Source: Haliclystus octoradiatus (taxonomy: Eukaryota; Cnidaria; Staurozoa; Stauromedusae; Haliclystidae). From it: a stretch of DNA of 64,000 bases. The translations under genes were made by a program, and so were the position numbers. The notes under the pieces were generated by a model. The model saw nothing but the letters and a program-made list of their open reading frames with translations. It ran no database searches and was not told where the DNA came from. Positions 52,101-61,899 of the stretch are shown here, one piece after another (position 1 is the stretch's first letter; each line of letters starts with the position of its first letter). The DNA is taken from positions 1,984,001-2,048,000 of the forward strand of contig OU744451.1 in the NCBI GenBank assembly GCA_916610825.1, given 5' to 3'.

Positions 52101-55100
52101 TTTGAACTTTTATCGTAAAATTCACGAGCTGTTCATGAATTGTCAAGACCACATTTTTCACTATGTGCATGAACGTTTATATGCGGTTCACAAACCGTTC
52201 ATGAACAGTTCATGATGAGGTTCATGAATAGTTTCAGTAACTTTTTTCCAAGGGGTCGTCATTCTGTAAGTTCTTCTGACAAGCATATTTTTTGTTAACT
52301 TATATATTTATTTATATACTTCTTTTATAATTCTATTATATTTATACAATAGATAAAAGAAGAAGATGGATTTATAGAATTAATATTCGTGGATGATAAA
52401 TCAATAACTCCAATGTTGAAGAAAATGGTTGAAATTTATCAAACAGAGGTATGGCGAATAAATAGGATAACATACTCACCCCTGCGAAAAACAGTTCATG
52501 AACAGTTCATGAACACTTCATGAAGGTTAAATGGCTCCAATCTTCCTGAACTGTTCATGAACCCTCACCGACAGTTCATGAACAGTTCATGAAAATTTAG
52601 GATCATTTAACGTTCATAAACTGTTCATGAACTGTTCATGAACTCCTGAACTGTTTTTGCAGGGGCAGAGCTGAAATCACTACCAACACCAAAACTATGA
52701 AAATTCTATGTAAGTGTTGTGAAAACATCGTTAAAATGTAAAAAGTAGTGAAAACCACAACATTTTTTACTCAGGAAAATCTAGAAAACCATGAAAACAC
52801 CCTTATTCACGAGATTAACATGTGAAATTAGTGTGAAAATGCAATGCAACTTCACACTTTTTCATAGTTTTGATGTTGGTAGTGAAGAAATATATAAATT
52901 TAGGATTTAGGGGAGACCGGGGTCACTTCGGACGCGGGTGACTTCAGACAGAAAGGTTTTAGTTTAAATAAAAATTAAACCTCTCAGTATGTTAAATACA
53001 AAGGTAAAACATACCTATTGCCAAAATTTTAGATAATTTCATCAAGTAATAAAAATTTATTATGGTTTTAAACTTTGTCCCGCTTTTGTGTATTATTTGT
53101 TCTCGAAGAAAAAGTTCGACGAAGAAAATCCACGCAACTAACATGTTGATATTTGGTACCATTTTGAAGCCAGTGACGTTGTGTGCCTCATACTGAAGTT
53201 TCATGCACATGCGCTTTGAAAATTCAACTGCAGAAACGATATTCTTCAATGTTTATGAACGGGGTGACTACGGTCAGAGCGTCATAACATAGCAAAGCGA
53301 TGAAGGAGTAAAATATCAAGCTGTGAAACAATAGTAAATCCGAAATTAAGTGGGTTTCACGCTTCTCATTCCATTCAAGTTTGACACGCTCCAGCTGTGA
53401 TGTTGTGTAAACATTTCAGAGCACGCGTGATCCGTCGGCTTAAAATATGTGGAAATAAGACGGTCTAGTTGAATATAATATCAAATTGTGGATGAAAAAT
53501 CAAGTATGAAGTGCATTTAATTACAGATATGTCTCAATTTATATATGTCGAAGTGTTTGGTTTACTCTTGTTGATTTACGAGCATGTTTTGTTTTCGCTT
53601 GGGGCCTCTGAGTTATCACTTGAATATACGACTTTCAATGACTATTTCGAGGCGCTAAAGAAATTATAAAAATTAGCATGGTTTGTAATTTATGAATAAT
53701 TTCATCGATTTCTCTGAGTAGATGAATGATAAAGCTTTCGATTGATGTCAATAAACATTTGTTTCGTGCATTGCTGAGAGTTTAAATTCACTGTCCAGAG
53801 TCACCCCAGTCTGGCCGAAGTCACCCCGCTCAACTAGGGGTAAAAGAATGATTAAGTACTCGGCACTCAAATATATTTCATTTTCCAACAATTTACCCTT
53901 TTAAACATGGCACAATAGCTATTAAATGATATACAATTTATTTGTTTCGAGCGAAAAATAACATAATTACAAGTAAGAAACCAAAAAGCGTCCGATGTGT
54001 ACCCGGTCTCCCCTAATTATCAAATCGTTATCCCACATAGAAATATAATGGATTGTAGAGTGCTCAATTCCATTACATAAAAGTACCGCTGCAAAAATCA
54101 TGAACAGTTTATAAACTTTTTCCATCTTCATTAGCAATTCACAAAAACATTTAATTCAGTACATAAACTTTATTGGTTACGGGATCCTTGTAAATAATTT
54201 TAAAATGAAAGTTTGCGAAAAAACTAAAAGTAGTGGCTGGTGAAAACGTATCAATAACATACATCATATCATCGTCAGTTCAAAAGGAATAAAAAATAAA
54301 TAATTTGTTACTTAATTTTCATTCCTTATGAATTGACGAGGATATGATGTATAAACTTTATTGAAGGGGAAAATATGAAATTTAAATTTAATAGGAAATA
54401 AACATTTTAGGATGACATTAATTTGATTAACGGTTCATGAGCGGTCCGCGTAATCAGCGTTTTTTTTTTCAATGGGAACACATGAGGTTTTAGTTATGAA
54501 TAGCTCATGAAATAATTCGAGGTGCTCCCCTGCGAAAAATAGTTCAGGAGTTCATGAACAGTTCATGAAAATTTGGGGCCATTTAACGTTCATGAACTGT
54601 TCATGAACTCCTGAAATGTTTTCGCAGGTGCTATGTTCATGAACTTTTTAACCGTGGTCATCAAAGGTCTTTCAAATCAGTAGACACAAGTCATTTAATT
54701 GAGTTCATAAACTTTATCAAAGGAGAAAAATTAAACTTGAAAATTGATATGTAGGATTGTATGACATAGTTTTTATATTGTTTATGGTAACGCGTCTTCC
54801 TGGTCTCAGTTATATATCTGTGTGAAGTGTTGTATTCAGGATTTGTTGAATGTATTAAGTCATGTGGTATTTTATGTATTGTTGTTGACGTGATGGTATT
54901 GATTGGGTACATGTGATGCCGTGTAATAATTAGTGATGTATTGATTGGTGCTTTATATTGTTATGTGATTAACCCAGCAAAAAACAGTTCAGGAGTTCAT
55001 GAACAGTTCATGAACAATTCATAAACGTAAAATGGCTCCAATTTTCATGAACAGTTCATGAACCCTCACATGCAGTTCATGAACAGTTCATGAGAATTTG

Positions 55101-55575
55101 GGGTCATTTAACGTTCATGAACTGTTTATGTACTCCTGAACTGTTTTCGCAGGGGTAGGAACTGTTACATGCATTTTGCATGTTTCCCTCTTTTGCTATT
55201 GATCGTCGTAGAACAAACTTATGATGTGAAGCTACTGTGTGTTTTCTGTCTTACAAGGATTTAACGATTTGCATTGCAAATCGTAAATTATTAATTACAA
55301 GTTTGCATTTATATTTTGCAATGTAGGTATTGAGCACTTATCAATCTATCAAAAACAACTTTCCAACAGCAGAAGAAGATTGCCATAGTTGTCTGATAAA
55401 ATTAACAAAGCTTCAAAAGAACATCTCCTCGGCTGATGCAATTAAACTTGATAAATCAAGTCGACAGAAATTAGATACGAATCGATCAAGATTAAAAACA
55501 TCAATAACGTTAGCACGAAAAGCAGCAAAGATTATTAATGACGAAACACAACAGATGAAACATAGTCTTCTGTAA
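46137..55575 (+). CDS. Atypical Rab32-like small GTPase with long C-terminal extension (467 aa)
   Basis: Exons: 46137-46176, 46292-46351, 47355-47573, 48818-48990, 49516-49601, 50385-50610, 51565-51819, 52353-52448, 55327-55575, summing to 1404 nt in frame. G1 is GDAEVGKT (residues 33-40), the switch I Thr is 58, G3 is WDIPGREE (83-90), G4 is NKMD (159-162) and G5 is SAK (196-198). WKSD, YYKGIDAA and similar stretches are closest to the Rab32/38 group. Arg88 replaces the Gln needed for GTP hydrolysis. The N-terminus MGISSS fits N-myristoylation. Residues ~225-467 form a Lys/Glu-rich, probably helical extension that ends QQMKHSLL, with no C-terminal cysteines for prenylation. The intron after exon 6 uses a GC donor, and the exon 7 donor (TTT|GTATTT) is weak and least sure. 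Confidence 0.8.
47686..47821. mobile_element. Palindromic GTTCATGAAC element, copy in intron 3
   Basis: Starts CCCCTGCAAAAACAGTTCAG and ends CTGTTTTCGCAGGGG. Contains five 11-bp AGTTCATGAAC-type units in one arm. Confidence 0.75.
48316..48370 (+). repeat. Tandem AAGTTCATGA units
   Basis: Four consecutive ~11-bp units of AAGTTCATGAA in intron 3, a local expansion of the element's core. Confidence 0.75.
49040..49212 (+). mobile_element. pogo/Tigger-like MITE with TA target
   Basis: Begins CAGTCAAAGCTGCTATAACG and ends ATTATAAGGTTTCACTG, flanked by TA. Internal GCGGCCACCTGTCTACAG and AAAGGCCACCTGTCTC are typical inverted motifs. Reverse-oriented relative of 38155-38324. Confidence 0.68.
50692..50915. 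mobile_element. Palindromic element plus partial tandem duplication
   Basis: A full unit at 50692-50853 is followed by a second copy of its right arm (GAAAATTGGAGCCATTTAAC ... TTTTTCGCAGGGGTA) at about 50855-50915. Confidence 0.7.
52482..52668. mobile_element. Palindromic GTTCATGAAC element in intron 8
   Basis: Complete unit from CCCCTGCGAAAAACAGTTC to CTGTTTTTGCAGGGG, with arms inverted around CCCTCACCGACAG. Confidence 0.75.
52910..54013. mobile_element. 1.1-kb TIR element with TA target duplication
   Basis: Ends GGGGAGACCGGGGTCAC and GTGTACCCGGTCTCCCC are inverted repeats of about 23 bp with few mismatches, flanked by TA on both sides, as for Tc1/mariner-type elements. Phrases such as GGTGACTACGGTCAG and GGCCGAAGTCACCCCG recur inside. 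The longest frame (85 codons, minus, 53249-52992) has no recognisable transposase motif, so it is non-autonomous or decayed. Inserted in intron 8 of the GTPase gene. Confidence 0.72.
54261..54350. repeat. Hairpin repeat
   Basis: The arms ACATCATATCATCGTCAGTT and its near-complement ending GAGGATATGATGT surround an AT-rich loop. Confidence 0.6.
54971..55158. mobile_element. Palindromic GTTCATGAAC element
   Basis: Unit from about CCAGCAAAAAACAGTTCAGG to CTGTTTTCGCAGGGG, inverted around CCCTCACATGCAG, 170 bp before the last GTPase exon. Confidence 0.72.
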
Positions 55576-57388
55576 ACATATTTGGTCAAGTTTTATGCTT
55601 ATGATATTAATCAGAAAAAAGAACAGGATTAATCAAAAAGTGAAATTATTCTGAAAAGATTATTTTATAAAAAACCAAAAGAAATAGTATACAGTTAATA
55701 GATTAATCCCCTTGCGAAAAAAAATCAGGAGTTCTGGAACAGTTCATGAATAGTTCACGAACATTAAATGGCCTCAAATTTTCATGAACTGCTATTGAAC
55801 TGTCTGAGAAATTTTCATGAATAGTTTATGAAAATTGGGGCTATTTAATGTTCATAGCGTAAACTAAAAAATATGTAAAAACATGATAAGCAGTTCATAA
55901 AAATGAGCTTGCCCAAATTTTCATGAAAAATGCAAGAACCTTTCATGAAAAGCTGTTAGAAAGTATATTCTGACAAGAGAGATAAAATGAAAAAGGCACC
56001 AATATTGTTATGAGTTAACGTTACTGACCCATATGAAATGTAATGATAACGAATCATGAACTGTTGAAAAGTTTGTAAAATTACAAGAATTCATCTTTTC
56101 ATAAAGTTTTCATGAAAACTTTTACTGGGCTCTTCATGAAAGTTTATAAAAAGCATGCTACTGCCCCTGTGGAAAGCCGTTCAGGAGTTCATTAATATTT
56201 CAAGAACAGATCATTAACGTTAAATGGCCCAAATTTGCATTAACTGTTCATGAATGTTCTCAAATAGTTCTTGAGAATCTGAATGTTCAGGTTCTCTTGT
56301 GAAGGTTCATGAACAGTTTATGAAAATTGGAGTCATTTAACGTTCATTAACTCCTGAGCTCTTTTTCGCTTGGTGTTTTTCGCTCACCAATAGTGTATTC
56401 TAGTATACAGAGGCACTTTAACATTAGAAAAGGCTAAATAACATTCTTACACTTTTAGATACTAGATTTTTATGGTAATGTAAAGTAATGTTACTTTTCT
56501 AAATAAGTTATCAGTTAATTAACTTTTTAATGTTTATCAGCATATGTAGGCCTATATCTGCGTTCATATTTTCTATTTATTTATTTCCTCATAATTGGAA
56601 TATGAGAGATGTTAAAAATATAAAAACATTGTAAACGAAATGTAAATAATTTTTAAGTTGTATATATATAGTTGCACAATGATCAAGAAAGAAATATAAA
56701 TTTCATTAAAATTTAATAAAGTTGTTTGAAATCTCTAGCCAACGCCTACAGAACACAGTTCATATGAATGACCCCATTTAAATGAATATTTTACGAACAA
56801 AAAGTCCAATAAAAAGCTATATAAGTATCAAGGAACATTTTATGAAAAAAGACAATAGGGGTTTTTGATGTAAACATCTCTCGCAAATTTAATAAATAAA
56901 TGATTCAATAAATGTGCGAATAAATTGTTCATAACGGCCCCTGCGAAAATAGTTCAGGAGTTCATGAACAGTTCATGAACAGTTCATGAACGTTAAATGG
57001 CCCCAAATTTTCACGAACTGTTCATGAATTGTTAATGAACTGTTCATGAACTTTCTATGAGGGTTCATGAACTGTTCATGAACTGTTTATGAACTCCTGA
57101 ATTGTTTTTCGCAAGGGGGTGCCTGAATTTTACGAACTATTCAAAAGTAAGTCGTCTAGCAGAACAACAAGAAACTATGAAACATTGGGAAATAGTGAGA
57201 TGTAGTATTTAAAAAAAAACTAGTGAGATGTAATATTTAAAAAAAAAATAGGAAAATGTTTATTTTTATGAGATTGAATGATAAATATGAAATCTGTTCC
57301 AACGAGATGCTTTATATATACAGTATAGTCATGTAAAGTGTGTACCGGTACTATAAAAAATACCTTTCTTTATTGTTTCATAGTTTGT
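55576..57388. other. Convergent spacer between GTPase and quinone reductase genes
   Basis: Filled with diverged palindromic-element fragments and one full copy at 56938-57118, separated by AT-rich sequence. No gene seen. Confidence 0.5.
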
Positions 57389-60300
57389 TTATTCCTTTAA
57401 AATCTCTAAACATATTTTTCCTGTGTTAGCAGATGCCTCCATGCGTTTATGTGCTTCCACAATTTCTTCTAATGGATATACGCTGTCAATTATTGGTTGG
57501 ATGTCCTTTGATTCCAAATGGCCCATAAGATCTTTTACGAATGCTCCAATCAAAGCTCCTTTGTACTGAAAAATAAGACATGGGTCAGTGGAAAACAGTT
57601 CAGGAGTTCATGAACAGTTCATGAACAGTTCATGAACGTTAAATGGCTCCAATATTTCTAAAATGTTCATGAACTGTTCATGAAAATTTGGGTCCATTTA
57701 ACGTTCATGAACTGTTCATGAACTGTTCATGAACTCCTGAACTGTTTTCGCAGGGGATGGGTCAGTGGAAAATAATCCTGAGTTCCTGGATGCATTACCT
57801 CTGCGAAAAACAGTTCAGGAATTCATAAACAGTTCATGAACCCTCACAGACAGTTCATGAACAGTTTATGAATAGTTTATGAACATTTTATAAACAGCTC
57901 ATGAAAAGTTCATGAATTTATTGATGAACGTCTGATGGCCCAATTTACATGAATAATGAACTGATCATGAATAACCATGAGAACAGTTCTTAAACTTTAC
58001 GAACTTTCTCGTGAACTGTCATGAACTTTTTTATAAAAAAGTTCATGAAATTTGGCTGTTTAATGTTCACAATCTGTTTCACAGGGTGTAAGGTAGGTAG
58101 ATGTCTGAATATTTCACAAAAGAAATCAATTAAGTCAACCTACTTCTTTTGAACGTGTTCGAAGTGTTGTCCCAAGAAGCTGTAGTCTTTTCCCCATGAT
58201 CTGGCCTAAGAATCCAGTAGGGGTGCTTGCCCCACCTAAAAGGCCATATAACACCCACTGTCCGTCAACTGCAATACTTTTAATATTTTTCTCAACGTAG
58301 CTTCCACCAATACAATCAAGAATTATGTCAACGCCTCTACCTTGAATAAAACACACAACATTTCAATTTAAGAAACAATCTCACCTGTGAAAGCAGTTCA
58401 TGAGTGCAAGAAGGCTATCTTGAACAACTTATGAAAGTTGGACCATTTAACATTAATGAACTGTTTTCTCAGTACTTTTGTTGCAGGTTCGGACTTCCTC
58501 ATCATTTCTACTTTTATCAAGGGATCGTTTACCCAGCTCATGGAAATGGGGGAGTGGTTGTCCAATTTTTAAGGACAGATTTCATAGAAGCAGATTAAAA
58601 TAGTTTAATATCAAGTCTACCTTGTGTCTTTCTCATGACCGCTTCAGAGAAATCTTCTTCTTTGTAATTTACTGCAAGTTCCGCACCAAGTGACAATGCT
58701 TTAACAAGTTTCTTTTGTGTTCCAGCAGTGACAAACGGAATAGCACCCAGGCTTTTGACGATTTGAATGGCAGCTGTTCCAACCCCACTCCCGCCCGCAT
58801 GAATCAAAACTGTTTTATTCGGTTGCAAATTGGCAACAAATTTTAAAAGTTGATATGCCGTCAAAAATGTTTCAGGGATGGCTGATGCAGTTGTCATGGT
58901 CATATTGTCAGGTATCTTAACGACAGAGCGGTAATCTGCGGCAGCATATTCAGCATAGCTACCACCTGAAAGTAGACAAATAAACATTTGTTCACAACTT
59001 CAGTTGTTTCCTTTGCTAAATTTCTTTTTGAGTTCATGAACGTTAAATGGTACAGTCCTCATAGACATTTTCATGAAGTCGGTCCATGAAATTGGGCCAT
59101 TTAACGCTCATGAACTGTTTTTGCATAGATTGTATTTTACTGCATCTTATCAAACAGTAATTGACATATTTTGTGTCAATTGTCTATGCTGTAGCCTAGC
59201 TAACTCGCTACATTTGACCAATTTTTACCAATGAGCAGATAAAATAGTATTTCTATGAAATATTTGCCATGATAGAATTATCGGCACTAGCATTTGAATA
59301 TAGTTTTGCCCCAAATTTAAACCTATAGATGGTCACTTTATGGTGATATGGCTATTGCAGCATATTTGCTATACGAGCGCCACTGTTCATGAACTGTCAG
59401 TGAAGGAGCATGAACTGTTAATGAACAGTTCATGAAAATTGGGGCCATTTAATGTTCATCAACTGTTCACAATCTACTAAACTGTTTTTCGCAGGGACAA
59501 CGCCATATGTAATCATAGTCAGATTTTACCAGAAAAATTTGTAAAATATAGCCCATATTCAAAAATATCCTGCTCTCAATATGCCCTGTGTAAGTAGTTC
59601 TACCTGTTCCAATTACATTTCATTAGCTATTTGTTTTTGTTATATCAACAAACCTCCTAAAAGTGCCATTACACGATCTCCAACCCTTCAAGAAAAAAAC
59701 GATAACAATATTCTATGTTACAAAAAAGCAGAGCTAACTTATTTATAAATGCGGATATCTTTGTGTATGTGTGTTTGCGATGGTTTTTCGCAATTTTCTC
59801 GGCCATTTCAAAACCAAATTATTCAAGTAGCATGTCATCTGATAAATAATTGCAATCGTTGCATCGCGTTTCTATTGTTCGATTTTGGATTTTACAGTTA
59901 GGCTATGTTCTCAACTTTCATTTTGCGCAATTACCGAACGATGGCAAACTGCAGATTCAAATGTTCCATATTTATTATATTTTGCTTTGACAACGTCAAA
60001 AGTAGCTTCATTTAGCCAAAATTAACCCAGCAATGCCGTTAAAACATTGCTAGTATAATTATAAATATAAGACCTGTAGAGCTAATAGGATTATGTTCTG
60101 CTCACATAGTGCTCATTGTGTTTCTACTACAGCAGTGCTATTCAAAAAAAGAAGTTTCATTTTGGTTTTATGAGACCATTATAGAAAAAACTTGCTCAAA
60201 GAACTGTTGCAGTTTTGTGATCTTTGATGCTCTACAGTGTAACCCGCTTAAGTGCAAGTCCAGCTTGCTAACGGCTTTCATTGTAGTTATCCAAATTTAC

Positions 60301-60722
60301 AATTATCCGAAATTGATTAACGACGACTTGACCAGAAAATAGTTTATCAGGTTTCAAAGCCAAGTTACAGATATTTATGATAACCGTTTTCGGATAAAAT
60401 CGATTTTAAATTTCGGATTTAGATTATAGATCGTTTTGTTATCGCACAAAATTTTTGAAAACACCTACTTTAGTCCAGTTGTGACATTATCTCCCAGACA
60501 TTCAATAATCCCAGCAGCTTCAAGTCCCATGATATTAGAATCACCCTTTGGTGCTGAATAACTTCCTTGTCTTTGCAATGTATCAGCTCTACAGATTGCT
60601 GAACCATAAACTTTGATTAATATTTCGTTTTCTTTTAGTTTTGGTTTGTCTACGAATCCAATCTTCATAACTTCAGGGCCACCAGGCGCATCCATAATTA
60701 CAGCTCTCATTTTAGACTCCAT
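57389..60722 (-). CDS. TP53I3: TP53I3/PIG3-type quinone oxidoreductase (334 aa)
   Basis: Exons on the minus strand: 60722-60469, 59685-59654, 58965-58621, 58340-58144, 57565-57389. They sum to 1005 nt with stop, in frame. The protein belongs to the zinc-lacking quinone oxidoreductase branch of the MDR superfamily, NADPH-dependent. Motifs: MRAVIMDAPGGPEVMKI at the N-terminus, ICRADTLQRQGSY, NIMGLEAAGIIECLG, the nucleotide-binding loop HAGGSGVGTAAIQIVK, VDIILDCIGGSY, LLGTTLRTRS and the C-terminal IVEAHKRMEASANTGKICLE. Human PIG3 is about 332 residues, so the length fits. Exon 2 is only 32 nt. Expected cytosolic; in vertebrates linked to p53-induced oxidative stress. Confidence 0.92.
57580..57768. 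mobile_element. Palindromic element with 12-16 bp target duplication
   Basis: ATGGGTCAGTGG occurs at 57580-57591 and again at 57757-57768, exactly bounding a GTTCATGAAC element that starts AAAACAGTTCAGGAG and ends CTGTTTTCGCAGGGG. The following bases GAAAA also match, so the duplication may be up to 16 bp. The insertion lies in intron 4 of the quinone reductase gene, about 15 bp from the last exon's acceptor. Confidence 0.75.
59511..60468. other. Intron 1 of the quinone reductase gene (with exon 2 at 59654-59685)
   Basis: AT-rich and free of the palindromic repeats above 59.5 kb. No additional gene; the 60109-60342 frame is not exon-like. Confidence 0.4.
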
Positions 60723-61550
60723 TAGATAAAATAATGAAATGCAAGTGGTGGGATTTATTTTCTTCTAAAAATAGTGGTTGGTGGAATGTGGATGGAATAA
60801 ATTAAGCGAACATAAGTGGTTAGTTATTCATTGGCTAAATTTCGTTGAACGAAACGAACGAGGGAAAGTGTTTACGAAAGGGGGCGTTACCGGATAGTAA
60901 TGTTTTGATTTTAAATTTACGAGGCTGTCACACAATAGAGAAAAACAAGAGAATTTTTTTTCAACAGGATCTTCCATTTATCGAATATTATTTCATCGAC
61001 ATTGAACATAAATAGTTTGAACTTTCGTTGAATGGAGTAGCATTATACAAAAAAATTACTATGCAAAGCTGGAAAACATCAATTTCCAATACAGAATCAA
61101 TCATTTCATGTCAAGCATCATTATTTTCAATTCCATATAATATTCCTTTTATATCAACATTTGGTTGAGTAAAAAATACATGTGGAATTGGTTACCTATT
61201 CAGTTCACCCGTCTACCAGCGTGACTTGGGTAAAACTACATAAGAAATGGGGAAACTGGAAAGCTTTTGAGCTTCGATGAATATAGATTCCTTGGAACTG
61301 CATCAATTCTTACGCCTTACAACACAGGGAGTCATTGCACTGTAATGAATATCTGACATATTACATCAATTGTCACTATACCCAGGTCATGCAGGTGTGC
61401 GTATATGTGCAGTTTAATTTTACATCGTTACCATATGGCTATAGAGGACTAGACGTGACCATCATTTTATGATTGCTTATATATATATATATTAAGGAAA
61501 GTGTTTAAATTGGACAACATGGTGTAATGACTAAGTTATAAAAAGAATAG
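60723..61550. promoter_or_regulatory. 5' flank of quinone reductase gene
   Basis: A CCAAT box on the gene strand (complement of ATTGG at 60830-60834) and a GC-rich GGGGGCG at 60880-60886 lie 110-165 bp upstream of the ATG, with no clear TATA. Beyond that, AT-rich sequence without a gene. Confidence 0.3.
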
Positions 61551-61650
61551 ATTTTCATTGGCGGTGTTTGGAAGTAGCTGACATGATGTAATGCCTGAGT
61601 TATATAAAGAATAGATTTTCATTGGCGGTGTTTGGAAGTAGCTGACATGT
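61531..61650 (+). repeat. ~60-bp tandem duplication
   Basis: A unit including AAGAATAGATTTTCATTGGC and GGTGTTTGGAAGTAGCTGAC is present twice in direct order. Confidence 0.8.
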
Positions 61651-61899
61651 AATTTCTATTGTTAACAAAATAATGATTATATCATCTTTTTAATATGGCA
61701 TCAGTACGTATATTAATATATAGCACTGCATAGCCAATCGAGCATTATACAGTTATCAATTAATTAGATAATTAAATTAACTCTGAGCAGGATATGAGTC
61801 AAAAACACGAAGCAAATTTCGAAGGCCGATAAAGCATTCATAAAAACAGGTAAAAAAGTTAATTATACAACATTAGAAACTAATGTAATACCATTGATT

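Larger units (their letters stand above)
47620..59510. repeat. Cluster of palindromic GTTCATGAAC repeats
   Basis: Introns of the GTPase and quinone-reductase genes and the spacer between them are filled with copies of a ~100-200 bp inverted-repeat element. A full unit starts CCCCTGCGAAAACAGTTCAG, runs through GAGTTCATGAACAGTTCATG, GTTAAATGGCCCC and ATTTTCATGAACTGTTC, and ends with the reverse complement. Fuller copies: 47686-47821, 50100-50278, 50692-50853, 52482-52668, 54529-54632, 54971-55158, 56938-57118 and 57592-57756, with many fragments between. Exons are spared. None seen outside this region of the window. Confidence 0.9.
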
